From assembly GCA_001603955.1 (NCBI GenBank), contig LVAA01000019.1:1-64000 (forward strand): a DNA stretch of 64,000 bases, given 5' to 3'. Shown here piece after piece: positions 26,104 through 33,821 of this stretch (positions within the stretch are counted from its first letter, which is position 1; the number at the start of each line of letters is the position of its first letter). The notes under the pieces were generated by a model. The model saw nothing but the letters and a program-made list of their open reading frames with translations, ran no database searches and was not told the DNA's origin. Both the position numbers and the translations under genes were made by a program. This stretch comes from Syntrophobacterales bacterium Delta_02. Lineage in GTDB: Bacteria; Desulfobacterota; Syntrophorhabdia; Syntrophorhabdales; Syntrophorhabdaceae.

Positions 26104-26464
26104 TACATTTCGTCGGCGCCTTTACCCCTTTGGCCAATGACTGTTTGTGGCATTCTATGCAGTTCTTGTGGTAGGCGTCCTTAATGGGAATCGCACCGTT
26201 CTTCACGTCCTTGAGGTCGTGGCAAGGCATGCATCCCCCGGGCTCCCGGGGGTTCTTGTCCTTGTGGTGGCATTCAGCGCAGTCTATCTTCGCCTTTTCC
26301 GCATGCAGGGGGTGGGAGAAAGGGACGGGTGGGAATTTTGCCCCCTCGAGCTTCAGCATAACGGATTCCGGCGCCTTCTTCTGGGCAACGGCGCCCGTAA
26401 GCAATGCGAGGACGAAGACAACGACCACTAACAGCCCGAGTGCGATCTTTACTTCCCTTTTCAT
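26081..26464 (-). CDS. Small periplasmic class III multihaem cytochrome c (four CxxCH)
   Basis: About 127 residues. An N-terminal signal helix (IALGLLVVVVFVLALLTGAVA) precedes a mature domain with four haem motifs CAECH, CMPCH, CIECH and CNDCH, plus extra histidines (FSHPLHAEK, CHHKD) able to be the sixth ligands. The pattern is that of cytochrome c3/c7 in anaerobic proteobacteria, carrying low-potential electrons in the periplasm. I chose the ATG at 26464 (AGAGG upstream) over 26479. It heads the resB-ccsA-purQ-HU run. Confidence 0.92.
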   Translation of the reverse strand: MKREVKIALGLLVVVVFVLALLTGAVAQKKAPESVMLKLEGAKFPPVPFSHPLHAEKAKIDCAECHHKDKNPREPGGCMPCHDLKDVKNGAIPIKDAYHKNCIECHKQSLAKGVKAPTKCNDCHKKQ

Positions 26465-26564
26465 ATCACACCTCTTCATCGGGTTTTCAAATACTCACAA
26501 TGTTATCGCAAGTTTGAGAAATAAGTCAAGCAAAGGAACGCCCGCGCCAGGAAGCCACAACATC

Positions 26565-26708
26565 CCCCCCAGCGTCCTATTGGTCCTAAGTGTCCTATGT
26601 GTCTTATAGGTCTTATAGGTCCTATAGGACAGAATCCAATAAGACCGATAGGACCGATAGGACCGATAGGACCGATAGGACGCTTATGACCAATAGGACG
26701 CTGGGGGG
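26565..26708. repeat. Iterated-nonamer hairpin element with 21-bp perfect arms
   Basis: The outermost 21 bases (26565-26585) are the exact reverse complement of 26688-26708. Inside, the left half repeats 9-base words of the form GTCCTATAG (about six degenerate copies). The right half repeats GGACCGATA (four perfect or near-perfect copies). The right arm ends at the base next to the stop codon of the Nudix gene. The element lies between that stop and the start of the cytochrome operon, so it could serve as a terminator or RNA-stabilising structure. Confidence 0.92.
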
Positions 26709-27755
26709 CTAGGTGACGGGTGGGGGGTTTCGGGGGGTGGCCGCACCGGTCTTGTTTCCGGCATACCCCACCGCCGTATGGTACGCGGCGCGGTCGAAGA
26801 AGTACACAAGACGCTCCCCCAACTCGAACATGCGGTAGATGTCGACGGCTTTTTCCCACACGCCGAAGGAATAGGTAAACATCCAGACGTGTTTCTTCAG
26901 CAAGCTCAGCGAGCTGATGGCGTCTTCCAGGGGCACCCCGCCTTCCTTGCGCTCCCGGCCCAGGCTGCGGTAGAAGGAGTTGAACTCGCTCTCGCTCTTT
27001 TCTTTCCTCAGCCAGGCGCCGAACTGGCCCATGATGACCATGGCCCTCGAGCGCAGGGCCTTCCTGTCCACACGCCGGTAGGACCGTGTCGACGGGTTCG
27101 TCGTGATGTCGTCGAGCCAAAGGTTGACGATCTTCTCCGAGTTCTCCTGCACGGCATTGGCGAGCTCGTCGGACAGAAGAACGACGGGGTAGCCGATCCT
27201 GTCCTTAACGGTGCTCTCCACGAAGGTCTCGAAGGAATCGTGGATGCTCCAGAGGTCCTTTTTCAGCTCCACGAACTTCGCAAGCGCCTTCTCCTGGGAG
27301 TCGAAGGCAAGCTTGGGGAGGTTCATGACGGGGAAATACCTCGCCTCCGAGGCGTCATCTCCGGCCCTTTCCTGTCCGCCCGTCTTCTCGACCTCGAAGG
27401 TAACGATGAGAAGCTCCCCGTATAGCGGGTTCACGTGGGAGCCCACGTCCAGGAGCTGAACGATCTTCCCCTCCACCCCCGCTTCCTCCTTGAGCTCACG
27501 AAGCGCGGCGTCTTCTATGCTTTCCCCCGTCTCGGCGAAACCGATGGGGCAGCACCACATGTCCTTGAAGGGCTCCTTCGCCCGGCGGACGAGGAGTATC
27601 TCGCGCCTGTTGTTTGCAAGAATGACCGAGGCCACCGGCAGGGGGTTCTCGTAATACACGGTGTTGCAGCCGCTGCACACCTGCCTGTGCTTGCCGTCAA
27701 GGAAGTCCGTGCCGAGAGGCGTTCCGCAATGGGCGCAATAGACCTTTTTCTTCAT
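26709..27755 (-). CDS. Nudix hydrolase fused to an RsbRD-like sensor domain
   Basis: A 348-residue fusion. Residues 7-30 form a zinc ribbon (CAHC...CSGC) and about 40-165 a Nudix domain whose box GFAETGESIEDAALREL...EEAG (72-94) is complete, as in NADH pyrophosphatase-like enzymes. Residues about 170-335 (SFETFVESTVKDRIGYPVVL to VYFFDRAAYHTAVGY) resemble the helical RsbRD N-terminal domain usually attached to STAS or kinase modules. The tail is Pro/Thr-rich. The substrate is unknown; the fusion suggests nucleotide hydrolysis controlled by a sensed signal. The start overlaps the methyltransferase stop by ATGA. It is last in a four-gene run. Confidence 0.82.
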   Translation of the reverse strand: MKKKVYCAHCGTPLGTDFLDGKHRQVCSGCNTVYYENPLPVASVILANNRREILLVRRAKEPFKDMWCCPIGFAETGESIEDAALRELKEEAGVEGKIVQLLDVGSHVNPLYGELLIVTFEVEKTGGQERAGDDASEARYFPVMNLPKLAFDSQEKALAKFVELKKDLWSIHDSFETFVESTVKDRIGYPVVLLSDELANAVQENSEKIVNLWLDDITTNPSTRSYRRVDRKALRSRAMVIMGQFGAWLRKEKSESEFNSFYRSLGRERKEGGVPLEDAISSLSLLKKHVWMFTYSFGVWEKAVDIYRMFELGERLVYFFDRAAYHTAVGYAGNKTGAATPRNPPPVT

Positions 27756-28531
27756 CTTCCTGCCAGGAATATCCTGTCGTTCTTGTTGAAGCTGAGCTCG
27801 CCCTTCCGGCGAAGCTCCGAGAGCATCTTCTCCCTCACGACGCGGGGGTCCACGTCCTTTTCGATGAACTCTCTCTTGAAATCGATGTACATGGCGAGGG
27901 ATTCCTCGTCACCGCCGCGGAACACGAGGGCGTTCGGGTAATCGATGTGGCTGACCTTCCTGAAATGTCCCTTCAGGAGCGCCTCGCCGTTCTCCGCCGA
28001 AAAGCGCTCTATCACCTTTCTCAGGTTTCTGAAATCGAAGTAGTGCTCACCCTCCTCGAGCATGGAGGCGCTGTGGGTGAGCGCAAGGAAGAGACCCCCG
28101 GGTTTGAGGACCCGGGCTATCTCACCGATCGCTCCGGGGAAGAAATAGAGGGAATAGAGGGACAGGACCAGATCGAAGTGGTCCGCGGGCAGCCCAGTCG
28201 GCGCGGGCAGCCTCATGACACGGAAGGCCGCCTCGCGGGCGCGGGGCCTCGCGGCCGCGAGGAACGGCGACTCGTTCTCCTCAACGCAGTCTATCCCGAC
28301 GAGGAGGTCGAGCCCCCGCGGCATGACCTCCTCGAACCAGCCGTACCCGCAACCGAGATCCAGGACGCTCCTCACGGCGTTCCAGGGGATTGCCTCACGA
28401 ATGACGCTCCGGATGTCTTTACGGTTCTCGGAGTGCTCCCGTATGATGGCCCCGACCCGCGCGTGAAGGTCGCGGTCCCTGTAGCTCCCTACGATCCCGA
28501 CATTCCATTCCCGCACGTCCGTCCCAGCCAT
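27752..28531 (-). CDS. SAM-dependent methyltransferase (class I)
   Basis: A 259-residue class I methyltransferase. Motif I is VLDLGCGYGWFEEVM, with the acidic ribose-binding residue in VGIDCVEEN and a DLVLSLYSLYFF motif IV-like strand. The substrate is unknown. An open frame continues 23 codons upstream, but the ATG at 28531 has GGGGG upstream. It lies 10 bases after the TsaC-family gene and overlaps the Nudix gene by 4 bases. Confidence 0.85.
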   Translation of the reverse strand: MAGTDVREWNVGIVGSYRDRDLHARVGAIIREHSENRKDIRSVIREAIPWNAVRSVLDLGCGYGWFEEVMPRGLDLLVGIDCVEENESPFLAAARPRAREAAFRVMRLPAPTGLPADHFDLVLSLYSLYFFPGAIGEIARVLKPGGLFLALTHSASMLEEGEHYFDFRNLRKVIERFSAENGEALLKGHFRKVSHIDYPNALVFRGGDEESLAMYIDFKREFIEKDVDPRVVREKMLSELRRKGELSFNKNDRIFLAGR

Positions 28532-28541
28532 CGTAAACCCC

Positions 28542-29156
28542 CTACCCCGAGATGCGGTCGTCAAGGGCTCCCTTCCCTTGCCTGAGCAGCTCCACCTCAT
28601 CGTCGGCGAGCCTTACCACCGTGGATGGCTCGCTCACGAGTATCCCTCCGTCCACGATAAGGGATACGCCCTCGCCGAAGGCCTTTTCAATGACCCTGGG
28701 GTCGGTAATCACCTCCTCGCCGGCGATGCGGGCGCTCGTGTTGATGACGGGCCGGCCGCAGAGGCCGGCGATGCCTACCGGGACGGGGTGGGCCGGTATC
28801 CTCACCCCGACCTCTTTCCTGTCCGTCATGAGAAGCTTCGGGATGATCTTCCTCGCCTTGAGGACAAACGTGAAGGGTCCGGGCAGGTACCATTTCACGA
28901 TGTCGAAGGAGAAATCGCTCAAGACAGCGTAGGTGCTCACGTCCTTCATGTCCCGGCAGATGATGCTGAGCGCCCTCTTCGCATCGAGGCGCTTCATCGC
29001 ATACAGTCTCCGTATGGACTTTATGTTGAAGAGATCGCACCCGATCCCGTAATGGGTGTCCGTGGGGTAGGCAATGATCCCGCCCTCCTCCATCGTCCGC
29101 ATGATCAGCTCGGTGGCCCTTTTCTTCGGCCGCTCCGGGTTCCATTCAATGATCAT
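28542..29156 (-). CDS. Sua5/YciO/YrdC (TsaC) family protein
   Basis: A 204-residue YrdC-fold protein. EGGIIAYPTDTHYGIGCD, then KRALSIICRDMKD, GPFTFVLKAR, VGVRIPAHP and NTSARIAGEEV are the family's threonine/ATP/RNA-binding stretches. Members make threonylcarbamoyl-AMP for the t6A37 modification of tRNA; the YciO subgroup may have another role, so tsaC is likely but not certain. The ATG has GAGGAAG upstream and overlaps the previous methyltransferase by 4 bases. Confidence 0.88.
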   Translation of the reverse strand: MIIEWNPERPKKRATELIMRTMEEGGIIAYPTDTHYGIGCDLFNIKSIRRLYAMKRLDAKRALSIICRDMKDVSTYAVLSDFSFDIVKWYLPGPFTFVLKARKIIPKLLMTDRKEVGVRIPAHPVPVGIAGLCGRPVINTSARIAGEEVITDPRVIEKAFGEGVSLIVDGGILVSEPSTVVRLADDEVELLRQGKGALDDRISG

Positions 29157-29728
29157 ATCTTCCTCGCTACCAGTTGTGCCGTCGCGCGCACCCTGCCCTT
29201 GTGCTCTCTAAACCCTTCATCGTAGTAGATGGGCTCGAACCCGGGAAAGAGGGCCGGAAGTTCTCCCTTGTCCAAAAGAAAGGCGGGGTTCCTGGGGTGG
29301 TCCTCGCCCGCCTTGAGGAAGGTTTCATACATAAGTATACCACCCCTGTCCAGAACGGCCGCGATGTCCGGGACGATCTCCCGCATCAGGAAATAAAAAA
29401 CGATGACTCCTTGAAAAGAACCGCTCCTGAAGGGCAGGCGCGCCGCATCGCCCTGCACCATCCCGATGGAGTACCCCCGAGCCGCCATGGCCTCACGTGC
29501 GAGCCTCAGACCCTCCCACGAGCGTTCGATGCCTGTCACGGGAAGACCCCTTGACGCGAGGAACATGGCGTCCCTCCCACTGCCCATGGCAATGTCGGCC
29601 ACGCGCCCCGTGAAGAGGTGACCGTATCGCACGAGGAGGTCGTGAGGATCGTCGGCACCGTCGTAGAAACCCTTCCGATACCTGTCATCCCAATCGGGCG
29701 TCTCGCGGACCCCGTTGTCCTTCCTCAT
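29153..29728 (-). CDS. Small SAM-dependent methyltransferase (TehB-like)
   Basis: A 191-residue class I methyltransferase. TPDWDDRYRKGFYDG is a frequent N-terminus of this group. Motif I is VADIAMGSGRDAMFL, the acidic residue is in VTGIERSW, and GDAARLPFRSGSFQGVIVFYFLMRE follows. The substrate is unknown. It is the first gene of the four-gene minus run (methyltransferase, TsaC, methyltransferase, Nudix) and is divergent from the HAD gene with about 87 bases between the starts. Confidence 0.85.
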   Translation of the reverse strand: MRKDNGVRETPDWDDRYRKGFYDGADDPHDLLVRYGHLFTGRVADIAMGSGRDAMFLASRGLPVTGIERSWEGLRLAREAMAARGYSIGMVQGDAARLPFRSGSFQGVIVFYFLMREIVPDIAAVLDRGGILMYETFLKAGEDHPRNPAFLLDKGELPALFPGFEPIYYDEGFREHKGRVRATAQLVARKI

Positions 29729-29815
29729 CCGTCGCCTGCCTCCGCGACACTATTATAGTCCACCGGAGGGGTTTAAAGGATAGCTTTTTTTTGCCGCCGG
29801 TGATATATAAGACCA

Positions 29816-30454
29816 ATGGCGACCAGGATAGTCTTCCTCGACTGCGATGGCACCCTCACGACGGTCAAGAGCAGCTGGGAATATCTCCACCGCCGCCTGG
29901 GGCTCTGGACAGATAATGCCGATGAATACCAGACCCTCTTCAGGCAGGGAGCCATCGACTACCACGAATTCTGCAAAAGGGATGCCCTCCTCTGGAGGGG
30001 TCTTTCGGTCGAGGCCGTGGGATCCGTCATCCGGGAGATACCCTATCAGCCCGGCGCGCGCGACCTTGTCGCATCCCTCAAGGGGGCCGGCATCGTCACG
30101 GTCATCATCTCCACGGGCCTTTCCCTGCTTGTCGAGAAGGTGCGCGGCGAGCTTTCCATCGACCTTTGCTTTTCCAACGACCTGCTTTCCCGGGACGGCC
30201 GCCTGTCGGGGGAGATATCGATACATGTCGATTACGACCTGAAGGGCCCCATTGTCCGCCGCACCCTCGAGCGTCTCGGGCTGTCCCCCGCACAGGCCTC
30301 CGCGATAGGCGACGGGGAGGGAGACAGGGGAATGTTCGAGGAGGTCGGCCTGCCCATCGGTTTTAACATCAACGGCGCCGCGCCGAATTTCCCGGCACGC
30401 ACCGCGTATATCGAAAACCTGTCTGAAGCAAAATCGTTACTGGGGGTTGCCTGA
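29816..30454 (+). CDS. HAD-superfamily phosphatase (PSPase-like)
   Basis: A 212-residue HAD hydrolase. Motif I is FLDCDGTLT, motif II STGLS, motif III a lysine in YDLKGPIV, and motif IV GDGEGDRGMF. The SerB/HAD-IB layout with a small helical cap (SSWEYLHRRLGLW to YHEFCKRD) suggests a phosphomonoesterase acting on a small phosphate ester; a phosphoserine phosphatase role is possible but not shown. The stop overlaps the lipoprotein gene start by one base. Confidence 0.85.
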   Translation: MATRIVFLDCDGTLTTVKSSWEYLHRRLGLWTDNADEYQTLFRQGAIDYHEFCKRDALLWRGLSVEAVGSVIREIPYQPGARDLVASLKGAGIVTVIISTGLSLLVEKVRGELSIDLCFSNDLLSRDGRLSGEISIHVDYDLKGPIVRRTLERLGLSPAQASAIGDGEGDRGMFEEVGLPIGFNINGAAPNFPARTAYIENLSEAKSLLGVA

Positions 30455-30921
30455 TGAATAAGACGTTTCCCGGAAGGTTCGCCGTGCTCTTCTGCATCTC
30501 TCTTCTGTTCCTTGTCCCCTCTTGCGCCCCGAAGAAGGTCCAGATATTCGACATGCCCACCGGGGTCCGGAGCGACATCGTTCAGATCGCCCTGGCGCAG
30601 CAGGGCAAGAAATACCGCAGCGGGGCGAAGGGCCCCGACTATTTCGACTGCAGCGGCCTCATCTATTTCAGTTACAGGCAGGCGGGCATTTCGGTGCCCC
30701 CGACCGCTGAAGCCCAGGGACGCTACGGCGCGGAGATATCCCGCGGCGAGACGTTGCCGGGCGATCTTGTCCTTTTCAAGATCAGGAACGACGATCACAT
30801 CGGGATCATCGTCAACGGTTCCGATTTCGTCCACGCCTCCAAATCGCGCGGCGTGGCCATCGACTCCCTGGAATCCACGTACTGGCGAAGATACGTGATA
30901 GGGTTTAGAAAACTGATGTAG
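30454..30921 (+). CDS. NlpC/P60 lipoprotein endopeptidase
   Basis: A 155-residue protein with a lipoprotein signal ending in the lipobox LVPSC (lipidated Cys24). An NlpC/P60 domain follows with the catalytic Cys66 in DYFDCSGLIYFS, His115 in DDHIGII, and His127 in FVHASKSRG as the third residue. It is predicted to cut peptide crosslinks in peptidoglycan (gamma-D-Glu-diamino acid bond) from the membrane face. It is translated after the HAD gene. Confidence 0.92.
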   Translation: MNKTFPGRFAVLFCISLLFLVPSCAPKKVQIFDMPTGVRSDIVQIALAQQGKKYRSGAKGPDYFDCSGLIYFSYRQAGISVPPTAEAQGRYGAEISRGETLPGDLVLFKIRNDDHIGIIVNGSDFVHASKSRGVAIDSLESTYWRRYVIGFRKLM

Positions 30922-31017
30922 GTTAGAGGAACAGGGGTCGATACACAGGGTCTCCCGGCCCGACGGCGGGTTTTCGCTGGTTCTCCTCCTCTTCCCTGGA
31001 CACTTATCCCTGTTCTG

Positions 31018-31158
31018 TCAGCCCTTCTTTTTGAGATACTCCCCAAGTGACATGCCTTTGCAGTAGCTGCCGGCAAGATGGGACAGGGCGGCTTCCAAGT
31101 CCTTAACCGGCCGTAACGGTCCGCCTGAGAGGGGAGAGTAAAAACTGTTGACTTGCAT
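31018..31158 (-). CDS. Possible 46-residue protein upstream of dnaA
   Basis: The minus-strand frame MQVNSFYSPLSGG to SLGEYLKKKG has an AGGA about 9 bases before its ATG, and many of its codons end in G or C, as its neighbours' do. No family is recognised. Its start overlaps the dnaA promoter on the other strand, so expression would compete with dnaA. It could equally be chance. Confidence 0.28.
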   Translation of the reverse strand: MQVNSFYSPLSGGPLRPVKDLEAALSHLAGSYCKGMSLGEYLKKKG

Positions 31159-31176
31159 AAAAATGTCCTGTAGAAT
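31148..31176 (+). promoter_or_regulatory. Putative dnaA promoter
   Basis: TTGACT at 31148-31153, a 17-base spacer and TAGAAT at 31171-31176, about 125 bases before dnaA. A second perfect -35 (TTGACA, 31205-31210) lies downstream but lacks a clear -10. Confidence 0.65.
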
Positions 31177-31260
31177 TGAAATACACGTTACCCGGTACAT
31201 TACTGTTGACAAGATTCTCAGATACATTGAGCTAATTCCAAGCCTCTGGGGTACTACTAG

Positions 31261-31269
31261 TTTTCCACA
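31261..31269 (+). promoter_or_regulatory. DnaA box-like site before dnaA
   Basis: TTTTCCACA matches TT(A/T)TNCACA and differs from TTATCCACA at one base. Its position between promoter and start codon would suit dnaA autoregulation. Confidence 0.5.
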
Positions 31270-31301
31270 TATGTTGAAAAGTTGTTGAAACAATCCATGC
31301 C

Positions 31302-32615
31302 ATGTCTGATATCCTTTCCGAAATAAAGCCGAAGATAGCTTCCATTGTCAGCGAGGACAGCTTCAAGACGTGGATAGAACCCCTCAGTTTTATCGACCTC
31401 ACGAACCAGAACTGCCGCATCGGGGTACCCAATGCGTTTTTCCGTGACTGGGTGTCGGAGAACTTTGAACCTATCATCGTAACGCTCCTCAAGGATGTCA
31501 CCAAGGACGATGTCAGGATAGAGTACGTGCTCAGGAAGGACGAGAAGGTGGAGGAGAAGAAGGTCGTTGCAAGGAAACAGGCGACCCGCAATCAATTCAA
31601 TCCAAAGTACACCTTCGAGAACTTTGTCGTCGGTACGAGCAACCAGTTCGCCAACGCCGCCTGTCTCGCCGTCTCGACGAACCCGGGTAAGACATACAAC
31701 CCCCTGTTCATATATGGGGGCGTGGGGCTTGGAAAGACACACCTTCTCAACGCTGTGGGCAACTTCCTCGTGAAACACGGGACGATCAACCCCGACCGCA
31801 TATGCTACATCACTGCGGAGACCTTCACGAATGAGCTTATCAATTCGATACGTTATGAGAAGATGGATGATTTTCGGAACCGGTTCCGAAAGATGGACAT
31901 CATTCTCATCGATGACATCCAGTTCATTGCGGGCAAGGAAAGAACGCAGGCCGAGTTCTTCCACACCTTTAACACCCTCTATGACAACATGAAACAGATT
32001 GTCGTCACGAGCGACAAATTCCCCAGGGATATAGAGAACTTCGAGGAACGCCTGAAATCGCGTTTCGAGTGGGGCCTTGTTGCCGATATACAATCTCCGG
32101 ACATAGAGACGAAGGTCGCCATTCTCAACAAGAAGGCGGAGGCTGAGAAGATCAACCTGCCCCTGGATGTGGCCTTCTTCATCGCGAACAACTCGGAGGA
32201 TTCGATCCGCTCCCTTGAAGGTACCCTGATCCGGGTCGGTGCATACGCATCCCTCAACAACATCCCGATCACGACGGACCTCGTGAAGCAGATCATGAGC
32301 CATGTCATCAAGGATAAGAACAAAGAGATCACCATCGACATGATCCTCAAAGAGGTATGCTCCCACTTCTCCGTCACCCTCGGTGACATCAGATCGAGCA
32401 AGCGGATCAAATCCATTATGATCCCCCGCCAGGTCGCCATGTACCTGTCGAGGAAAATGACCGATTCCTCTCTCGTGAGCATCGGGGAGAAACTGGGTGG
32501 AAAGGACCATGCCACCGTGCTCCATTCGATAAAGAAAATAGATGGTGAATTAAATGTCAAAAAGGAGTTGAAAAGTACTGTTGAAAAGATCGTTCAAAGA
32601 TTGAAGTCAACATAG
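31302..32615 (+). CDS. dnaA: Chromosomal replication initiator protein DnaA
   Basis: A 437-residue AAA+ initiator. Domain I (1-80) has FKTWIEPLSF. A short basic linker (80-100) is followed by the ATPase with Walker A GGVGLGKT at 139-146 and Walker B ILIDDIQF at 201-208. The C-terminal helix-turn-helix has the DnaA signature GGKDHATVLHSI at 399-410. It binds DnaA boxes and opens the origin. No clear ribosome binding site precedes the ATG at 31302 (an ATG five bases earlier is out of frame). It is the first gene of a 13.4-kb plus-strand series. Confidence 0.98.
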   Translation: MSDILSEIKPKIASIVSEDSFKTWIEPLSFIDLTNQNCRIGVPNAFFRDWVSENFEPIIVTLLKDVTKDDVRIEYVLRKDEKVEEKKVVARKQATRNQFNPKYTFENFVVGTSNQFANAACLAVSTNPGKTYNPLFIYGGVGLGKTHLLNAVGNFLVKHGTINPDRICYITAETFTNELINSIRYEKMDDFRNRFRKMDIILIDDIQFIAGKERTQAEFFHTFNTLYDNMKQIVVTSDKFPRDIENFEERLKSRFEWGLVADIQSPDIETKVAILNKKAEAEKINLPLDVAFFIANNSEDSIRSLEGTLIRVGAYASLNNIPITTDLVKQIMSHVIKDKNKEITIDMILKEVCSHFSVTLGDIRSSKRIKSIMIPRQVAMYLSRKMTDSSLVSIGEKLGGKDHATVLHSIKKIDGELNVKKELKSTVEKIVQRLKST

Positions 32616-32732
32616 TTCAACAGTTACCTTAGTTTTTTGCACAGCATCCATTTTCGCTTAATCCTGTGAAGTCAGTTGGTTGCACATTTTTCAACATTTC
32701 AACACCACTTATCTGTTATGAGGAGTTAATGT
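32616..32732. other. dnaA-dnaN intergenic region with a DnaA box-like site
   Basis: 117 AT-rich bases containing TTTTGCACA at 32635-32643 (fits TT(A/T)TNCACA), a near match TTGCACA around 32680, and repeated TTCAACA words. It is a candidate origin or regulatory region. dnaN's GAGGAG ribosome binding site is at its end. Confidence 0.5.
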
Positions 32733-33818
32733 ATGAAAATAATACTAGATAAGAACACAATCCTGCAGCCAATATCCAAGATCGTTTCAATAACGGAAAA
32801 ACGGTCCCTTATGCCTATCCTTTCCAACATCCTCATCGATTTTGGCACGGAAAGGACCACCGTGTACTCCACGGACCTGGAAGTGAGCGCCATCACGCAT
32901 ATAGATTTTGTCACCGATATGGAAAGGAAGGTTGTTGTCCATGGGAGAAAGTTCCTGGAGATACTCAGGGAACTGGACAACGGAGATATAGAGTTCATCT
33001 TTGAAGACAATGTGATGACCATCCGGCAGAAGATGACGGAGATATCCTTGAGTCTGCAGGACCCCGAGGAATTCCCGGAAACGAAGGAGATATCCGGAAA
33101 GGAGGAGTTCACTATCCCGGGCAGCATCCTCCTTGAGATGATAGATAGAGTGGAGTTTGCCGTTTCTGTCGATGAGACGCGTTACATACTCACGGGTATG
33201 TATATGAAAGGCTTGGACGGAAAGGTGGTGGTCGTCGGGACGGACGGGTTCCGGATGGCCCTCTATCAGAAGGAGATCGATGGCCTGAAGCCATTCCAGG
33301 GAATGACGATCCCCAAGAGATCCGTTTCCGAGGTGGAGAGAGTGATCGGGGAGGATGAGGACGTTCGTATAGTCATCGATGAAAAGCATGTTCAGTTCAG
33401 CACGGAGAAGATGAAGATCATCTCCCGTATAATCGAAGGCAATTTCCCGGATTACGAGAATGTGCTGCCGTCAGGCAACACGAACATCGCGGGTGTTGAC
33501 AGAGAGTCTCTCTTCAAGGGCCTCAAGAAGGTCTCTTCCATCATCGGTAGGTCGGAACCGGTCAAAATGACTTTTTCGGAGAACACGATGACGATAGAGG
33601 CAGAATCGGACATCGGAAGGGCGAGGGAGGTCGTCGCGATCACCTATGACGGTGAAGAGACAACGATGAACTTCAATGTGAAATTTCTGATAGATGTGGT
33701 TACCCATCTTACGGGTGACGAAGTGACAATAGCGGCGCCAAAGGCATATGGAGCCGTCCTCTTCAGGTCCGGGGATATGGAGGGTTACAAGAACATAGTG
33801 ATGCCTATAAGGATATGA
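32733..33818 (+). CDS. dnaN: DNA polymerase III sliding clamp (beta subunit)
   Basis: A 361-residue clamp of the usual length with three repeated clamp domains. MKIILDKNTILQPISKI is the common N-terminus, TDGFRMALYQKEI lies in domain II, and the ending NIVMPIRI carries the M-P-x-R peptide-binding pocket. It tethers DNA polymerase III and other partners to DNA. It is followed after 3 bases by gyrB; recF, often located here, is absent. Confidence 0.98.
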   Translation: MKIILDKNTILQPISKIVSITEKRSLMPILSNILIDFGTERTTVYSTDLEVSAITHIDFVTDMERKVVVHGRKFLEILRELDNGDIEFIFEDNVMTIRQKMTEISLSLQDPEEFPETKEISGKEEFTIPGSILLEMIDRVEFAVSVDETRYILTGMYMKGLDGKVVVVGTDGFRMALYQKEIDGLKPFQGMTIPKRSVSEVERVIGEDEDVRIVIDEKHVQFSTEKMKIISRIIEGNFPDYENVLPSGNTNIAGVDRESLFKGLKKVSSIIGRSEPVKMTFSENTMTIEAESDIGRAREVVAITYDGEETTMNFNVKFLIDVVTHLTGDEVTIAAPKAYGAVLFRSGDMEGYKNIVMPIRI

Positions 33819-33821
33819 CAA

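Larger units (their letters stand above)
30922..31301. other. Region upstream of dnaA: candidate origin side
   Basis: 380 bases between the NlpC gene and dnaA. The right half is AT-richer than the surroundings. It holds a strong promoter (31148-31176) and TTTTCCACA at 31261-31269, which fits the relaxed DnaA box TT(A/T)TNCACA. A short minus-strand frame (31018-31158) also lies here. No cluster of boxes is visible, so oriC itself is not proven to be on this side. Confidence 0.5.
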
